DNA of 64,000 nucleotides from Thorsellia kenyensis (GCF_042432445.1 NZ_JBHLXE010000024.1:38658-102657); one strand, 5' to 3'. Numbered from the stretch's first letter, positions 15,701 to 25,133 are shown. Numbers and translations: made by a program. The notes: a model not told the origin generated them from the sequence alone.

Positions 15701-17536
15701 ATGATGAAACTTTTGAGTAAATATACCCTGTTTAAATTTATGCCTGGCCTCAAAAACCTCTTCGAATATCAAAGAGACTGGCTTGGCCCTGATATCAAAG
15801 CGGGGCTTTCTGTAAGTGCTGTAGCTTTACCAATTGCAATTGCCTATGCCGAATTAACTGGGGTTAGTCCTATTGTGGGTCTTTATGCATGTATATTACC
15901 TATGATTGCTTATGCACTTTTTGGCTCCTCTCGACAGTTAATCATAGGCCCTGATGCTGCGACTTGTGCAATTATTGCTGCAGTTGTAGCTCCATTAGCT
16001 CTCTCAAACCCTCAAGTTTATCTTCAATTAGTGATCATAATGACATTTATGACAGGTATTTGGTGCTTAATAGCAAGTAAACTCCATCTAGGAGCACTAG
16101 CGGATTTATTATCTCGTCCTATTTTAACCGGGTTACTTAACGGTGTAGCCATTACAATTATCATTGGTCAATTAAATAAAGTATTAGGATATACAAGTAA
16201 TAGCAATCAATTAATTGAAATTTTATATAATCTACCAGTAGAAATACAAACCATCCACTGGCCTAGTTTTATCAGTTCAGCTCTAACTTTAGCCCTTTTG
16301 ATTCTCTTTAGGCGTTTTTTTTCAAAATTACCTGCACCCTTAATAGTTATGGTAATCATGACGTTTCTAGCTGCATTCTTGGCAGAACAATTTAATATAG
16401 ACATGATTGGTGAAGTCAGAAAATCTAGTTCATTACCTGATTTTTCTAATTTTCCGCCTGGATTACTTCGTGAACTATTAGTTCCCTCATTAAATTTAGC
16501 CCTAGTTAGCTTTGTTAGCCTCATGCTAACAGCAAGAAGTTTTGCTACAAAAAATCGCTATGAGATTGATGCGAATGCAGAGTTTAGGGCGCTTGGTATT
16601 GCCAATATTCTTTCTGCTATTTCGCAAGGTTTCGCTGTGAGTGGAGCAAGCTCAAGAACGGCTGTGAATGACAATGTAGGTGGTAAAACTCAACTGGTTT
16701 CAATCATAGCCGCAGCGGTTATTGCCTTTGTACTCTTTTTTATGACTGCCCCTTTGAAATACATACCGATTTCGTCTCTTGGTGTTGTTCTTATTTATGC
16801 TACATGGTCACTTATCGATTTCAAGAATATCAGAAAATTACGCAAACGAGATAAAGCAGCTTTTCGTTTAGCTATTTTCACGGTCGTCATGGTACTCACT
16901 GTTGGAGTTATCGCTGGTATTGGCTTAGCTGTATTAGTCGGTTTGATGCAATTTTTGAGAATTATTTTTAGGCCTACTGAAAGTTTGCTAGGTGCTGATG
17001 AGGAAGGCAGAATTCATTCTCTTTCTTCAAACAAGGAGGTAAAACCGATTGAAAATACCATCATCTACCGTTTTAACTCTCCTCTGACTTATTTCAATAT
17101 TGCCTACTTTAAAAGAAGAATAAATCAGTTAGTAGAAAACTCTGATGGCTTAGAATCAACAGAAATAAAGTGGGTGATTATTGATGCTGTTTCTGCATTA
17201 ACTCATTCTGACGTGAGTGTCATAGCTGGACTCAAAGAACTTAAAAAAGAGTTAAACATCAAAGGAATTCAAATTCTTTTTGCGGGCAGAAAAACCAATT
17301 TAACTCAATGGCTTAGAGTCAAAGAAACCAATAAAGATTGGCTTTTGTTTAATGATTTATACCTCGCTGTTCGCTATGTGCAAAGTATCACTCAAATAGA
17401 TGAGGAGAATCAAATTGAAAATAGTGATTCAAATTCAACGATTAATACTCAAGAAACCATCCGAAACAAAGTTGAAATTGATAAAAATGCCCCAATAATT
17501 AGTTTAAGCCATTATAATGCGCTAAAGCCTATTTAA
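15701..17536 (+). CDS. SulP-family anion transporter with STAS domain
   Basis: This 611-residue inner-membrane protein has an N-terminal SulP transport domain. Residues 25-60 carry DWLGPDIKAGLSVSAVALPIAIAYAELTG-type sequence (split here: DWLGPDIKAGLSV, ALPIAIAYAEL), followed by GLYACILPM and the GPDAATCAII helix. A hinge and a cytoplasmic STAS domain occupy about residues 445-560 (VIIDAVSALTHSDVSV). The family moves sulfate, bicarbonate, or dicarboxylates such as succinate (DauA). The substrate cannot be told from sequence. A polar tail of about 50 residues follows STAS. The gene is 28 bp upstream of nfo in the same direction. Confidence 0.9.
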   Translation: MMKLLSKYTLFKFMPGLKNLFEYQRDWLGPDIKAGLSVSAVALPIAIAYAELTGVSPIVGLYACILPMIAYALFGSSRQLIIGPDAATCAIIAAVVAPLALSNPQVYLQLVIIMTFMTGIWCLIASKLHLGALADLLSRPILTGLLNGVAITIIIGQLNKVLGYTSNSNQLIEILYNLPVEIQTIHWPSFISSALTLALLILFRRFFSKLPAPLIVMVIMTFLAAFLAEQFNIDMIGEVRKSSSLPDFSNFPPGLLRELLVPSLNLALVSFVSLMLTARSFATKNRYEIDANAEFRALGIANILSAISQGFAVSGASSRTAVNDNVGGKTQLVSIIAAAVIAFVLFFMTAPLKYIPISSLGVVLIYATWSLIDFKNIRKLRKRDKAAFRLAIFTVVMVLTVGVIAGIGLAVLVGLMQFLRIIFRPTESLLGADEEGRIHSLSSNKEVKPIENTIIYRFNSPLTYFNIAYFKRRINQLVENSDGLESTEIKWVIIDAVSALTHSDVSVIAGLKELKKELNIKGIQILFAGRKTNLTQWLRVKETNKDWLLFNDLYLAVRYVQSITQIDEENQIENSDSNSTINTQETIRNKVEIDKNAPIISLSHYNALKPI

Positions 17537-17564
17537 ATTAAATCAATTGTAAAGGATTATTCTA

Positions 17565-18407
17565 ATGAAATATATTGGCGCACATGTGAGCGCATCTGGC
17601 GGTGTACATAACGCCATTGAAAGGGCTCATGAAATAAATGCTAATGCCCTTGCTCTTTTCACAAAAAACCAAAGGCAGTGGCAAGCCCCTCCTTTAAGTA
17701 AAGAGATTATAGAAGCCTTCAATGCTAATTGTATAAAGTATGCGATTGATAAAACTAAAATTCTTCCCCATGATAGTTATTTAATTAACTTAGGGCATCC
17801 TAATCATGAATCTTTGGTTAAATCAAGGAATGCGTTTATTGATGAAATGCAAAGGGCAGATCTTTTAGGTCTTTCTTTATTGAATTTTCATCCTGGAAGT
17901 CATCTTAACGAAATTACTGTTGACGAGTGTCTCACAAGAATTAGTGACTCAATAAACATGGCATTAGATGCAACCTCAAACGTTATTGCCGTTATTGAAA
18001 ACACCGCTGGACAGGGCTCAAATCTCGGTTATAAATTTGAACATCTTGCTCAAATCATTGAGGGTGTCAATGATAAAAGTCGTGTCGGTGTCTGTATAGA
18101 TACTTGTCATGCCTTTGCTGCGGGGTATGATCTAAGAACCCATGATGATTGTAAAAAAACTTTTGAACAATTCGAAAAAATTGTTGGTTTTAACTATTTA
18201 AAAGGGATGCATCTGAATGATGCAAAAAGTACTTTTGCTAGTCGAGTAGACAGACATCATAGTCTTGGACAAGGAAATATAGGTGAAGATGTTTTTAAAT
18301 TTATTATGCAAAACCCCGCTTTTGATGATATTCCCCTGATATTAGAAACCATAAACCCTGACATATGGAAAGAGGAAATTCAATGGCTTCGCTCTTTGAT
18401 GGATTAA
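17565..18407 (+). CDS. nfo: Endonuclease IV (AP endonuclease)
   Basis: This enzyme cuts DNA at abasic sites and removes blocked 3' ends in base excision repair. The TIM-barrel metal-site motifs are all present: GAHVSASGG at the start, LPHDSYLINLG, NFHPGSHL, VIENTAGQGS, CIDTCHAFAAG, MHLNDAK, VDRHHSLGQG and LETI near the end. The three-zinc ligand set therefore looks intact. The length of 280 residues is typical. It follows the SulP gene by 28 bp and precedes hspQ by about 45 bp, so cotranscription is possible. Confidence 0.96.
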   Translation: MKYIGAHVSASGGVHNAIERAHEINANALALFTKNQRQWQAPPLSKEIIEAFNANCIKYAIDKTKILPHDSYLINLGHPNHESLVKSRNAFIDEMQRADLLGLSLLNFHPGSHLNEITVDECLTRISDSINMALDATSNVIAVIENTAGQGSNLGYKFEHLAQIIEGVNDKSRVGVCIDTCHAFAAGYDLRTHDDCKKTFEQFEKIVGFNYLKGMHLNDAKSTFASRVDRHHSLGQGNIGEDVFKFIMQNPAFDDIPLILETINPDIWKEEIQWLRSLMD

Positions 18408-18452
18408 TTATGTTTATAACATTCACTTTTTAACAGGATATTGCTTATTACT

Positions 18453-18770
18453 ATGATTAAAACTCAGTTCAATATTGGCCAATCAGTTAGGCATAAGCTA
18501 TTAGGCTTGCCTGGAGTCGTTGTGGATGTTGATGCTGAATATGGTTTGATTGAACCGAAAATCAGTGAATTAGATATTCATGAATCTTTTTTTAAAAGAC
18601 CATGGTACCATGTGGTATTACAAGATGAAGACGGTAATCATATTCACACTTACCTCGCTGAAACACAAATCATGGAAAGATTAAGTTCAGAAGATGATGA
18701 AACTGAAAAACTCAATGATATCCGTCGCTCTGTTCTAAGCCAATTTAATTACATGAAAAACAGAACTTAA
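18453..18770 (+). CDS. hspQ: Heat shock protein HspQ
   Basis: This 105-residue protein matches E. coli HspQ: FNIGQSVRHKLLG, GVVVDVDAEYGL, WYHVVLQDEDGN and HTYLAETQI. HspQ binds hemimethylated DNA and acts as a specificity enhancer of Lon protease. I prefer the ATG at 18453, which gives the family N-terminus (MIKTQFNIGQ); a TTG at 18441 lies too close to the AGGA. Confidence 0.93.
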   Translation: MIKTQFNIGQSVRHKLLGLPGVVVDVDAEYGLIEPKISELDIHESFFKRPWYHVVLQDEDGNHIHTYLAETQIMERLSSEDDETEKLNDIRRSVLSQFNYMKNRT

Positions 18771-18938
18771 TTTTCAGTCTTCAAAGACAAGTTTACAAAA
18801 ACAAGTGATTGATTTAAGATTTTGTGGTAAATTATCTGAAAGAATTTCTACTATGAATATCCAATCGTAATATTCACTTTTCGCTAAAAGCTTACTGTAG
18901 ATGAGTCTTTATTTTTTACTTTTCTACAACAATAAAAT

Positions 18939-18961
18939 AGAGTGTTTTAATACAACACTCT
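18939..18961. promoter_or_regulatory. Perfect AGAGTGTT/AACACTCT inverted repeat upstream of fabI
   Basis: AGAGTGTT (18939-18946) and AACACTCT (18954-18961) are perfect complements around a seven-base spacer, ending 21 bases before the fabI ATG. The position suits an operator over the transcription start or a leader hairpin near the ribosome binding site. It does not obviously match the FabR or FadR sites I know. Confidence 0.45.
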
Positions 18962-18982
18962 TAGTAACTATCTGAGGTATAT

Positions 18983-19771
18983 ATGGGATTTTTATCTGGT
19001 AAACGTATTTTAATCACCGGTCTTGCAAGTAAATTATCAATCGCACACGGTATTGCTAAAGCAATGCATGATCAAGGTGCAGAACTCGCTTTTACCTATC
19101 AAAATGATAAATTAAAAGGCCGTGTTGAAGGTTTTGCTGAAGAATTCGGTTCATCTATCGTCCTTCACTGCGATGTAGCTGAAGACGAGAATATTGATAC
19201 CATGTTTAAAGATCTTGCCAAGCATTGGCCGACTTTTGATGGTTTCGTTCACTCCATCGGTTTCGCTCCTGCAGATCAGTTAGACGGCGACTATGTTAAT
19301 GCAGTTTCTCGCGAAGGCTTCAAAATAGCACATGATATTAGCTCTTACAGTTTTGTAGCTATGGCAAAAGCTTGTCGTGAAATGCTTAATCCTAATGCTG
19401 CGCTTTTAACACTAACTTACTTAGGTGCTGAACGCGCTATACCTAACTATAATGTAATGGGGCTTGCTAAAGCGTCTTTAGAAGCGAATGTGAGATACAT
19501 GGCAAATGCAATGGGTCCTCAAAGTATTCGTGTTAACGGGATCTCTGCAGGACCAATTAGAACTCTTGCTGCATCAGGAATTAAAGATTTCCGTAAGATG
19601 CTCTCTCATTGTGAATCTGTCACGCCTATCCGCCGCACAGTAACTATTGAAGACGTAGGTAACTCTGCTGCTTTTTTATGTTCTGATCTAGCAGCTGGTG
19701 TAACAGGCGAAATATTACATGTTGATGGTGGATTTAGTATCGCGGCAATGAATGAACTTGAACTGAAATAA
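18983..19771 (+). CDS. fabI: Enoyl-ACP reductase (NADH), FabI
   Basis: FabI reduces trans-2-enoyl-ACP in the last step of each fatty acid elongation cycle. The FabI version of the SDR fold is clear: GKRILITGLASKLSIAHGIA at the N-terminal nucleotide site, a CDVAED strand, HSIGFAP, then LTYLGAERAIPNYNVMGLAKASLE with the Tyr-x6-Tyr-x6-Lys-type catalytic set, and RVNGISAGPIRTLAASGI. The length of 262 residues matches. It is transcribed alone, with an inverted repeat upstream and an intrinsic terminator downstream. The next gene is rnb, as in the fabI-rnb neighbourhood of E. coli. Confidence 0.97.
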   Translation: MGFLSGKRILITGLASKLSIAHGIAKAMHDQGAELAFTYQNDKLKGRVEGFAEEFGSSIVLHCDVAEDENIDTMFKDLAKHWPTFDGFVHSIGFAPADQLDGDYVNAVSREGFKIAHDISSYSFVAMAKACREMLNPNAALLTLTYLGAERAIPNYNVMGLAKASLEANVRYMANAMGPQSIRVNGISAGPIRTLAASGIKDFRKMLSHCESVTPIRRTVTIEDVGNSAAFLCSDLAAGVTGEILHVDGGFSIAAMNELELK

Positions 19772-19801
19772 GTTTTAGTTAGATTATTGCTATATGATAT
19801 C

Positions 19802-19839
19802 AAACCGATAGAAACAGTAAGTTGACTATCGGTTTTTTT
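19802..19839 (+). terminator. Intrinsic terminator after fabI
   Basis: AAACCGATAG and CTATCGGTTT form a 10-bp perfect stem around a 14-base loop. The final arm runs into a T tract (GGTTTTTTTG). Confidence 0.85.
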
Positions 19840-19898
19840 GTTTATTCATTTGCATTTGTCTCATGACTTCAGTTAAATACTCTTAATAATAGGTTCTT

Positions 19899-21956
19899 AT
19901 GTTTCAAAATAATCCTCTGCTCGCACAATTAAAACAACAGTTGCATGTTTCTACGCCTATGGTCGAAGGAATCGTTAAAAGTACTTCTAAGGCCTTTGGT
20001 TTTTTAGAAGTAGATGCCCAGACAAGCTACTTCATCCCTCCGCCACAAATGAAAAAAGTCCTACATGGAGATAAGGTAAGTGCAAAAATAGAGACCGAAA
20101 ATGGAAAAGAATTTGCAAAATTAGAAGCGCTTATACAACCCTCATTAACTCGTTTTATTGCAAGAGTACAATTTGAAAACCAAAGATTAGCAATTATTCC
20201 TGATCATCCCCAGCTTAACACCCCTATCAACGCAAAATTAGCTTTAACAGGTAAAAATAGCTTTGAGATGGCTTGTCATGAAAAATCCATAGATCCTACT
20301 AAAACTCAATTAAAAAATGGTGACTGGGTGGTAGCAACCTTGGTCGGGCATCCCCTAGGGCTAATATATGATAGTGATTCTCCTGCCCAAAATAAAAATA
20401 AACAACTGTTTTTCTTTGCAGAAATTACAGAATTTATCACATTCAGTGACGATCCTCTTGCACCATGGTGGGTCACTTTAGCTGAACAGGATTTGCCAAG
20501 AACTGCACCTATCTTACCTGATGATATTCATAGTCTGTTGTCAGAAGAAAGAAGTCTTGACGCACTATTGAATAATGGACAATTTGAAGATTTAAGTAAT
20601 GACTGTTTTTTTACAATTGATAGTGAATCCACCGTCGATATGGATGATGCCCTTTTTGTAACGAATGTAGATAATATTTTAAAACTCACTGTCGCCATTG
20701 CAAACCCGACTGAATTTATTCCATCGGGATCAGCTATAGATGAAATCGCTAAGCAAAGAGGTTTTACCTGTTATTTGCCAGGTTTTAATGTCCCTATGCT
20801 ACCAAGAGAACTTTCTGATAACCTCTGCTCTCTCATACCAAATAAAATGAGACGCGTACTCGCTTGTGAAATGAGTATTGACGAATCTGGCGACATCACA
20901 GATTATCGTTTTTTTAATGCCGTCATTGAATCTAAACATAAACTAAGTTATACCAACGTCTCTGATTATCTTGAAATGCAAGGTGATTGGAAACCAAGCA
21001 ACTTAGTATTACAAAAACAAATAAGTCAATTAGCAGAATTTGCCAAGCGCCGCCAAGCATGGCGTGAAAAAAACGCACTCATTTTTAATGATAAACCAGA
21101 ATATAAATTTATTCTCGGTGACGATGGAACAGTATTAAGCATTGAAATTGATGAACGTCGTATTGCCAATAAAATGGTTGAAGAGTCTATGCTCGCAGCA
21201 AACTTATGTGGTGCAGATTTTCTAGAATCTAAACTCGGATACGGTCTTTTTAATGTCCATGAAGGGTTTGATAAAGAACATATTGAAGCCGCAGTAAAAA
21301 CTTTGGCCAATTATAATATTACTTGTGAATGCGATTCGTTATTAACACTGAACGGTTTTTGTGACTTGAAAAGAAAACTCGCTTTGGAACCAACTGAATT
21401 TATTGATAGCCGGTTAAGACGTTTTCAAACCATGGCGGAAATAAGATTACAGCCTGGCCCTCATTTCGGATTAGGATTTAAAGGTTATGCAACTTGGACA
21501 TCACCTATTCGTAAATATTCAGATATTATTAATCATCGATTAATTAAATCTATATTAGCACAGGAAAAACCGGATGCTATAGAGGAGAGTCTATGTGATC
21601 ATCTGATGATCAGAAGAAAAATCTCTAGACAAGCCGAGAGATTTATTGCTAATTGGTTGTATGCGATTTATCTTGAACCTTTTGCTGGTAAAGATGAGCT
21701 TTTTAAAGGAGAAATTATTGATATTAACCGTGCAGGTATGCGTGTTAAATTAATTGATAATGGTGCCGTTGGCTTCATTCCAAACTCGTTCCTTCATTCG
21801 AATAGGGATGAAATTGCTTCTCTAGTAGAAGATGGCTATATAGAAATAAAAGGCGAAAAAGTATTTACTAGTGGACAATCTATAGAGGTAAAAATTCACG
21901 AAGTACGCAAAGAGACACGTTCAATAATATTTTCAACCCAAACGAAATTTTCATAA
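19899..21956 (+). CDS. rnb: Exoribonuclease II
   Basis: RNase II degrades single-stranded RNA 3' to 5'. The start (MFQNNPLLAQLKQQLH) is nearly the E. coli sequence. Domains in order are cold-shock domains CSD1/CSD2 (about residues 20-200), the RNB catalytic domain with SESTVDMDDALF holding the acidic metal ligands, PGFNVPMLPRELSDNLCSL, HFGLGFKGYATWTSPIRKY, and a C-terminal S1 domain (GEIIDINRAGMRV). At 685 residues it is about 40 longer than the E. coli enzyme. The extra length lies mainly in a Ser/Asn/Lys-rich stretch near residues 155-170 and adjoining loops. It appears functional. Confidence 0.97.
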   Translation: MFQNNPLLAQLKQQLHVSTPMVEGIVKSTSKAFGFLEVDAQTSYFIPPPQMKKVLHGDKVSAKIETENGKEFAKLEALIQPSLTRFIARVQFENQRLAIIPDHPQLNTPINAKLALTGKNSFEMACHEKSIDPTKTQLKNGDWVVATLVGHPLGLIYDSDSPAQNKNKQLFFFAEITEFITFSDDPLAPWWVTLAEQDLPRTAPILPDDIHSLLSEERSLDALLNNGQFEDLSNDCFFTIDSESTVDMDDALFVTNVDNILKLTVAIANPTEFIPSGSAIDEIAKQRGFTCYLPGFNVPMLPRELSDNLCSLIPNKMRRVLACEMSIDESGDITDYRFFNAVIESKHKLSYTNVSDYLEMQGDWKPSNLVLQKQISQLAEFAKRRQAWREKNALIFNDKPEYKFILGDDGTVLSIEIDERRIANKMVEESMLAANLCGADFLESKLGYGLFNVHEGFDKEHIEAAVKTLANYNITCECDSLLTLNGFCDLKRKLALEPTEFIDSRLRRFQTMAEIRLQPGPHFGLGFKGYATWTSPIRKYSDIINHRLIKSILAQEKPDAIEESLCDHLMIRRKISRQAERFIANWLYAIYLEPFAGKDELFKGEIIDINRAGMRVKLIDNGAVGFIPNSFLHSNRDEIASLVEDGYIEIKGEKVFTSGQSIEVKIHEVRKETRSIIFSTQTKFS

Positions 21957-22010
21957 CAAAAAAACAACAATCATCTGTGGATGCAACATTTAACTCTCAG
22001 ATGATTGTTG
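21957..22010 (-). terminator. Hairpin terminator between rnb and the LprI-like gene
   Basis: CAACAATCATCTG (21965-21977) and CAGATGATTGTTG (21998-22010) make a 13-bp perfect stem. On the minus strand it is followed by seven T, so it is a proper intrinsic terminator for the leftward LprI-like gene, 213 bases after its stop. On the plus strand it lies eight bases after rnb and may protect that transcript's 3' end. Confidence 0.7.
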
Positions 22011-22222
22011 GAATAAATAAAAATTTAAATAACTTAAAAAAAGTACTTTCTTCGTAACCTATCACTTACTTCCACTGGATTTAGAAACAAACATAAAACA
22101 ATTTCTTAAGCTTAAGAAAAATTCAATGGACAACAATCCATCCTTTTATCATCAATATTTTAATTACTCAATATCTAATTACTTAAATTGTTAATAATCT
22201 AAACCTCATGCGAAAATTCAGT

Positions 22223-22729
22223 TTATTTTCCCTTTGACATAGGACCATCTGCTGTTGGAAATGGACAAGTAAAATCATAATCATCACAAAGAGTATATTT
22301 TAATAATTCTTCATTTCGTTTTTGAGTTATTTTAGTTAAGCATTCGGAATATATCACAGGTTCTATAGATCCTCCATAAACGCTATGTGCTGCAATCTTA
22401 CATTCAGCATCGCGAAACTGAATCCAAAGACGCTGCGATTTTTTTAATTTATCGAGCAGGCTTACGTCTGCCATGCCACGGTTATGTTCGTTATCCTGCA
22501 TGGCATCTGACGTCTTTAACCTTGAAACGATAATACTATACAATTGATTAAGTTCAGCATCTGCCTCTTTAAATTGCATATTAGCACATTCATTCATGTA
22601 AATTGGTTTGGTGTCGTCGTCACAGTTTATCTCGGCTTGTACATTCAAAGAAGATAAGAAAAGCAGCGCTATCAGAAAATAAAATGTTTTACATTTAAGT
22701 TTTTGCAATTTATTCATTAAAGTTGTCAT
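22223..22729 (-). CDS. Secreted LprI-like protein (DUF1311 family)
   Basis: The 168-residue precursor has a basic start, a hydrophobic core (FYFLIALLFLSSL) and a plausible signal peptidase site after VQA. The mature part has the DUF1311/LprI pattern: an early Cys, NECAN, DAELNQLY, then SQRLWIQFRDAEC, YSECLTKITQKRNEEL. Cysteines come in pairs likely to form disulfides. Some family members inhibit lysozymes; others are uncharacterised. The ATG at 22729 follows AAAGGA closely; an ORF start further upstream would spoil the signal peptide. It stands alone. Confidence 0.8.
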   Translation of the reverse strand: MTTLMNKLQKLKCKTFYFLIALLFLSSLNVQAEINCDDDTKPIYMNECANMQFKEADAELNQLYSIIVSRLKTSDAMQDNEHNRGMADVSLLDKLKKSQRLWIQFRDAECKIAAHSVYGGSIEPVIYSECLTKITQKRNEELLKYTLCDDYDFTCPFPTADGPMSKGK

Positions 22730-22941
22730 TTGTCCTTTGTCATTTGTCGTAGTATATCTTGGCTTAAATCCCCTTTGATAGTACAAATAAATGAAATTTT
22801 ATTTGTATTCTATTAAGTAATAATTTTCACGGTTTTTATTTAAAAGCAATGATTAGATAATACCAAAAAGAGATTTGAATTATTCTAAAGATAAAAGTGA
22901 TGTCATAACTCGAAGCATTGTAATATCTTTAAGAGGCTAAA

Positions 22942-22998
22942 AAAATAGTAGTAGCTTTGCAAGCTTCTTAAATCCTCGCACTTATCGCACAAGGATTT
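22942..22998 (-). terminator. Possible end of the ureide operon: two small hairpins
   Basis: Reading leftward after the carbamate kinase gene there is a 7-bp stem, AGGATTT/AAATCCT in plus coordinates 22992-22998 and 22970-22976. Next comes AGCTT-TGC-AAGCT (22953-22965), followed on the minus strand by ACTACTATTTTTTT. The second hairpin with its T run is a plausible intrinsic terminator. Confidence 0.4.
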
Positions 22999-23027
22999 TA
23001 AAATTTAATACGAAAAACCACCATCAT

Positions 23028-23999
23028 TTAAGACTTAACGATGTGCGTTCCGGTTTCTTCTTTAAGTGCAGGAAGTAATTTTTCAGGTAAGGTAATAATA
23101 GCCGCTTTACCACCTGACTGCACAAAACTGATTGCCGCATCAATCTTTGGTAGCATGCTTCCTGCTGGAAAATGCCCCTCTGATTTGTATTGTTCTACTT
23201 CAGCTATCGTTACTTTATCTAGGCTCTTTTGTGTAGGCTTACCAAAGTTAACAGCGACTTTCTCAACACCTGTTGTAATCAACAAAATATCAGCATGCAA
23301 GGTTCTTGCCAAAAGTTCAGTAGATAAATCTTTGTCAATGACCGCATCAACCCCTTTAATTCTTCCTGGATTTGCTGAATCTTTAATAACAGGAATGCCA
23401 CCACCACCAATTGCAATTACAACGATATCCTTTTGAATTAAACTCATAATAGAGTTGAGTTCAATTATACCTTGAGGTTTAGGTGAAGGAACTACTCTTC
23501 TATACCCTCTGCCTGAATCTTCAACAAATTGCCACGTTGGATTTTGTTTAACTAATTCATCTTTTTCAGCTTCTGTAAAAAATGAACCAATTGGTTTACT
23601 TGGCGCCTTGAATGAAACATCATTTTCATCCACTTCAACTTGAGTAAGTACTGTAACAACGTCACGCGCAACATTTCTTTCTGCCAATTCATTTTGCAAA
23701 CACTGCTGTATTAGATAACCAATACCACCTTGAGTATTAGCAACACAATTGACTAACTCAAGAGGCGGAACGTTCGCTTGTGCTTGTGCAATTTCAGAAC
23801 GTTGCAATTCTAATCCAACCTGAGGACCGTTACCATGGGTTAACACCACGTTATATCCTTGCTCGATTATATCTACAATAGGTTTAACCATGTTTTGTAT
23901 TGCTAATAACTGGTGTCCAACACTTTGCGAAGCATTATCCGTAATAATACTATTACCACCAATTGCTACAACAACGGTTTCTTTCTTAGCTACAGTCAT
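23028..23999 (-). CDS. allK: Carbamate kinase (allantoin pathway, AllK/ArcC type)
   Basis: This enzyme transfers phosphate from carbamoyl phosphate to ADP, giving ATP, ammonia and CO2. Amino-acid-kinase-family motifs are intact: VVAIGGNSI at the start, THGNGPQVG, GGIGYLIQQ, AIGGGGIPV and GSMLPKIDAA. At 323 residues it has typical length. A strong GGAAGGAG precedes the ATG. It is the last gene of the ureide cluster, 38 bp after the regulator. No ornithine carbamoyltransferase or arginine deiminase gene is nearby, so its substrate is expected to come from the AllFGH reaction. The symbol follows that context. Confidence 0.93.
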   Translation of the reverse strand: MTVAKKETVVVAIGGNSIITDNASQSVGHQLLAIQNMVKPIVDIIEQGYNVVLTHGNGPQVGLELQRSEIAQAQANVPPLELVNCVANTQGGIGYLIQQCLQNELAERNVARDVVTVLTQVEVDENDVSFKAPSKPIGSFFTEAEKDELVKQNPTWQFVEDSGRGYRRVVPSPKPQGIIELNSIMSLIQKDIVVIAIGGGGIPVIKDSANPGRIKGVDAVIDKDLSTELLARTLHADILLITTGVEKVAVNFGKPTQKSLDKVTIAEVEQYKSEGHFPAGSMLPKIDAAISFVQSGGKAAIITLPEKLLPALKEETGTHIVKS

Positions 24000-24037
24000 G
24001 AAAACTCCTTCCTAAATAAAGTTAAACATAAAACACG

Positions 24038-24796
24038 TTAAATTTTGGTATAACGTTTTGAAATTTCGTTTGCCGCTTCTTTTACAGAATGTATTGCAAG
24101 ATTTGTCTTTTCATCATTCATTCTAATCAACGGGCCTGAAACAGAAATAGCTGCAATGATTTGATGATTTTCATCATATACAGCAGAAGCAACGCATCTG
24201 AGGGATAAAAATTGCTCCTCATTATCCATTGCATACTGCAAATTTTTGACTTTTCTTATTTCATCAATCAACTCAGGCACAGTCTGCAATGTATTACTTG
24301 TATACTTTTCAAGAGTATATTTTTCACCGAATACTCCCTTCAACTCTTCATCTCGATAATTAGACAATAATATTTTGCCTGCTGCCGAGGCATGTATAGG
24401 CAGTTTTGAGCCTATAGGAGAAACCATTCTCATAATTTCTAAACACTGAACTTGCCCAACTAATACAGCTTCAAGTACACTGTCATCCATAACACATATA
24501 TTGACAGTTTCTCCCATACGAAGCATCAAGTGCTTCATAACAGGAGTTGCAATTTCAAGAAGATCTCTTGTCCTTGCAAATGCACTTCCAAGATGAAAAA
24601 GTTTACCACTAACCAACCAACGCTCATTAGCTAAATCTTGGTAAATTAGTCCCTCTAATTCTATTGTCTTTAATAAACGGTGTGTTGTTGAATTTGCTAG
24701 TCCAACTTTATTTGCAAGTTCTGTAAGTGTTAATCCATGATTTGAACGCGCTATGGCTTCAATGAGTTGAATTCCTCTTGATAAAGATTGTACCAT
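24038..24796 (-). CDS. allR: IclR-family transcriptional regulator, AllR-like
   Basis: The protein has an N-terminal winged helix-turn-helix (about residues 5-65: SRGIQLIEAIA, LTELANKVGLANSTTHRLLKTLE-like pattern) and a C-terminal IclR effector domain (GETVNICVMDD, LPIHASAAGKILLS, LSLRCVASAVYD, ISVSGP). In E. coli AllR represses allantoin and glyoxylate genes and is relieved by glyoxylate. Its place inside this cluster strongly suggests the same duty here. The start ATG has GGGAG ten bases upstream. A candidate operator lies upstream of gcl. Confidence 0.88.
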   Translation of the reverse strand: MVQSLSRGIQLIEAIARSNHGLTLTELANKVGLANSTTHRLLKTIELEGLIYQDLANERWLVSGKLFHLGSAFARTRDLLEIATPVMKHLMLRMGETVNICVMDDSVLEAVLVGQVQCLEIMRMVSPIGSKLPIHASAAGKILLSNYRDEELKGVFGEKYTLEKYTSNTLQTVPELIDEIRKVKNLQYAMDNEEQFLSLRCVASAVYDENHQIIAAISVSGPLIRMNDEKTNLAIHSVKEAANEISKRYTKI

Positions 24797-24900
24797 CGAC
24801 TGACTTACTCCCTTGTTCAGTTTGATTAATATTCATCTATCACCATACTAGTTAAAAATCATAAAAGGAGTAGCAATAATTATTTACTTAAAATCTCTTT

Positions 24901-25086
24901 TTACTCTTTTTTTAGCTTGCTTTTAAATAGCGGGCGATTAAATCCAATGAGTAAAGCACAAATAAATAAAAAATAACCAATTGAGATCCATATGCCCGAT
25001 TGATATAAAAGTATAGCACTTATGCTAAGGAGTAAAATAGCAATAAGTCTTCTTATTGCGACTATATTCACATGATTCAATTTCAA
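24901..25086 (-). CDS. Small two-helix membrane protein, TTG start
   Basis: This 61-residue peptide is not recognised. It has a short basic N-terminus, two hydrophobic helices (about residues 12-30 and 33-48) and a very basic tail (FKSKLKKE). The start is TTG, with AAGGTGA at good spacing, so translation is plausible. It lies 47 bp after the LctP-type permease gene in the same direction and before the regulator gene. Its size, topology and position suit an accessory subunit or modulator of the permease, but that is inference. Confidence 0.6.
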   Translation of the reverse strand: MKLNHVNIVAIRRLIAILLLSISAILLYQSGIWISIGYFLFICALLIGFNRPLFKSKLKKE

Positions 25087-25133
25087 ATGATCACCTTATA
25101 AATAATTTTGAATAGAACACTAAAATTTCTTAC

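Noticed and set aside
23028..23999. Carbamate kinase as part of an arginine deiminase operon
   Set aside because: No arginine deiminase, ornithine carbamoyltransferase or arginine/ornithine antiporter gene is near; the surrounding genes are all ureide genes.
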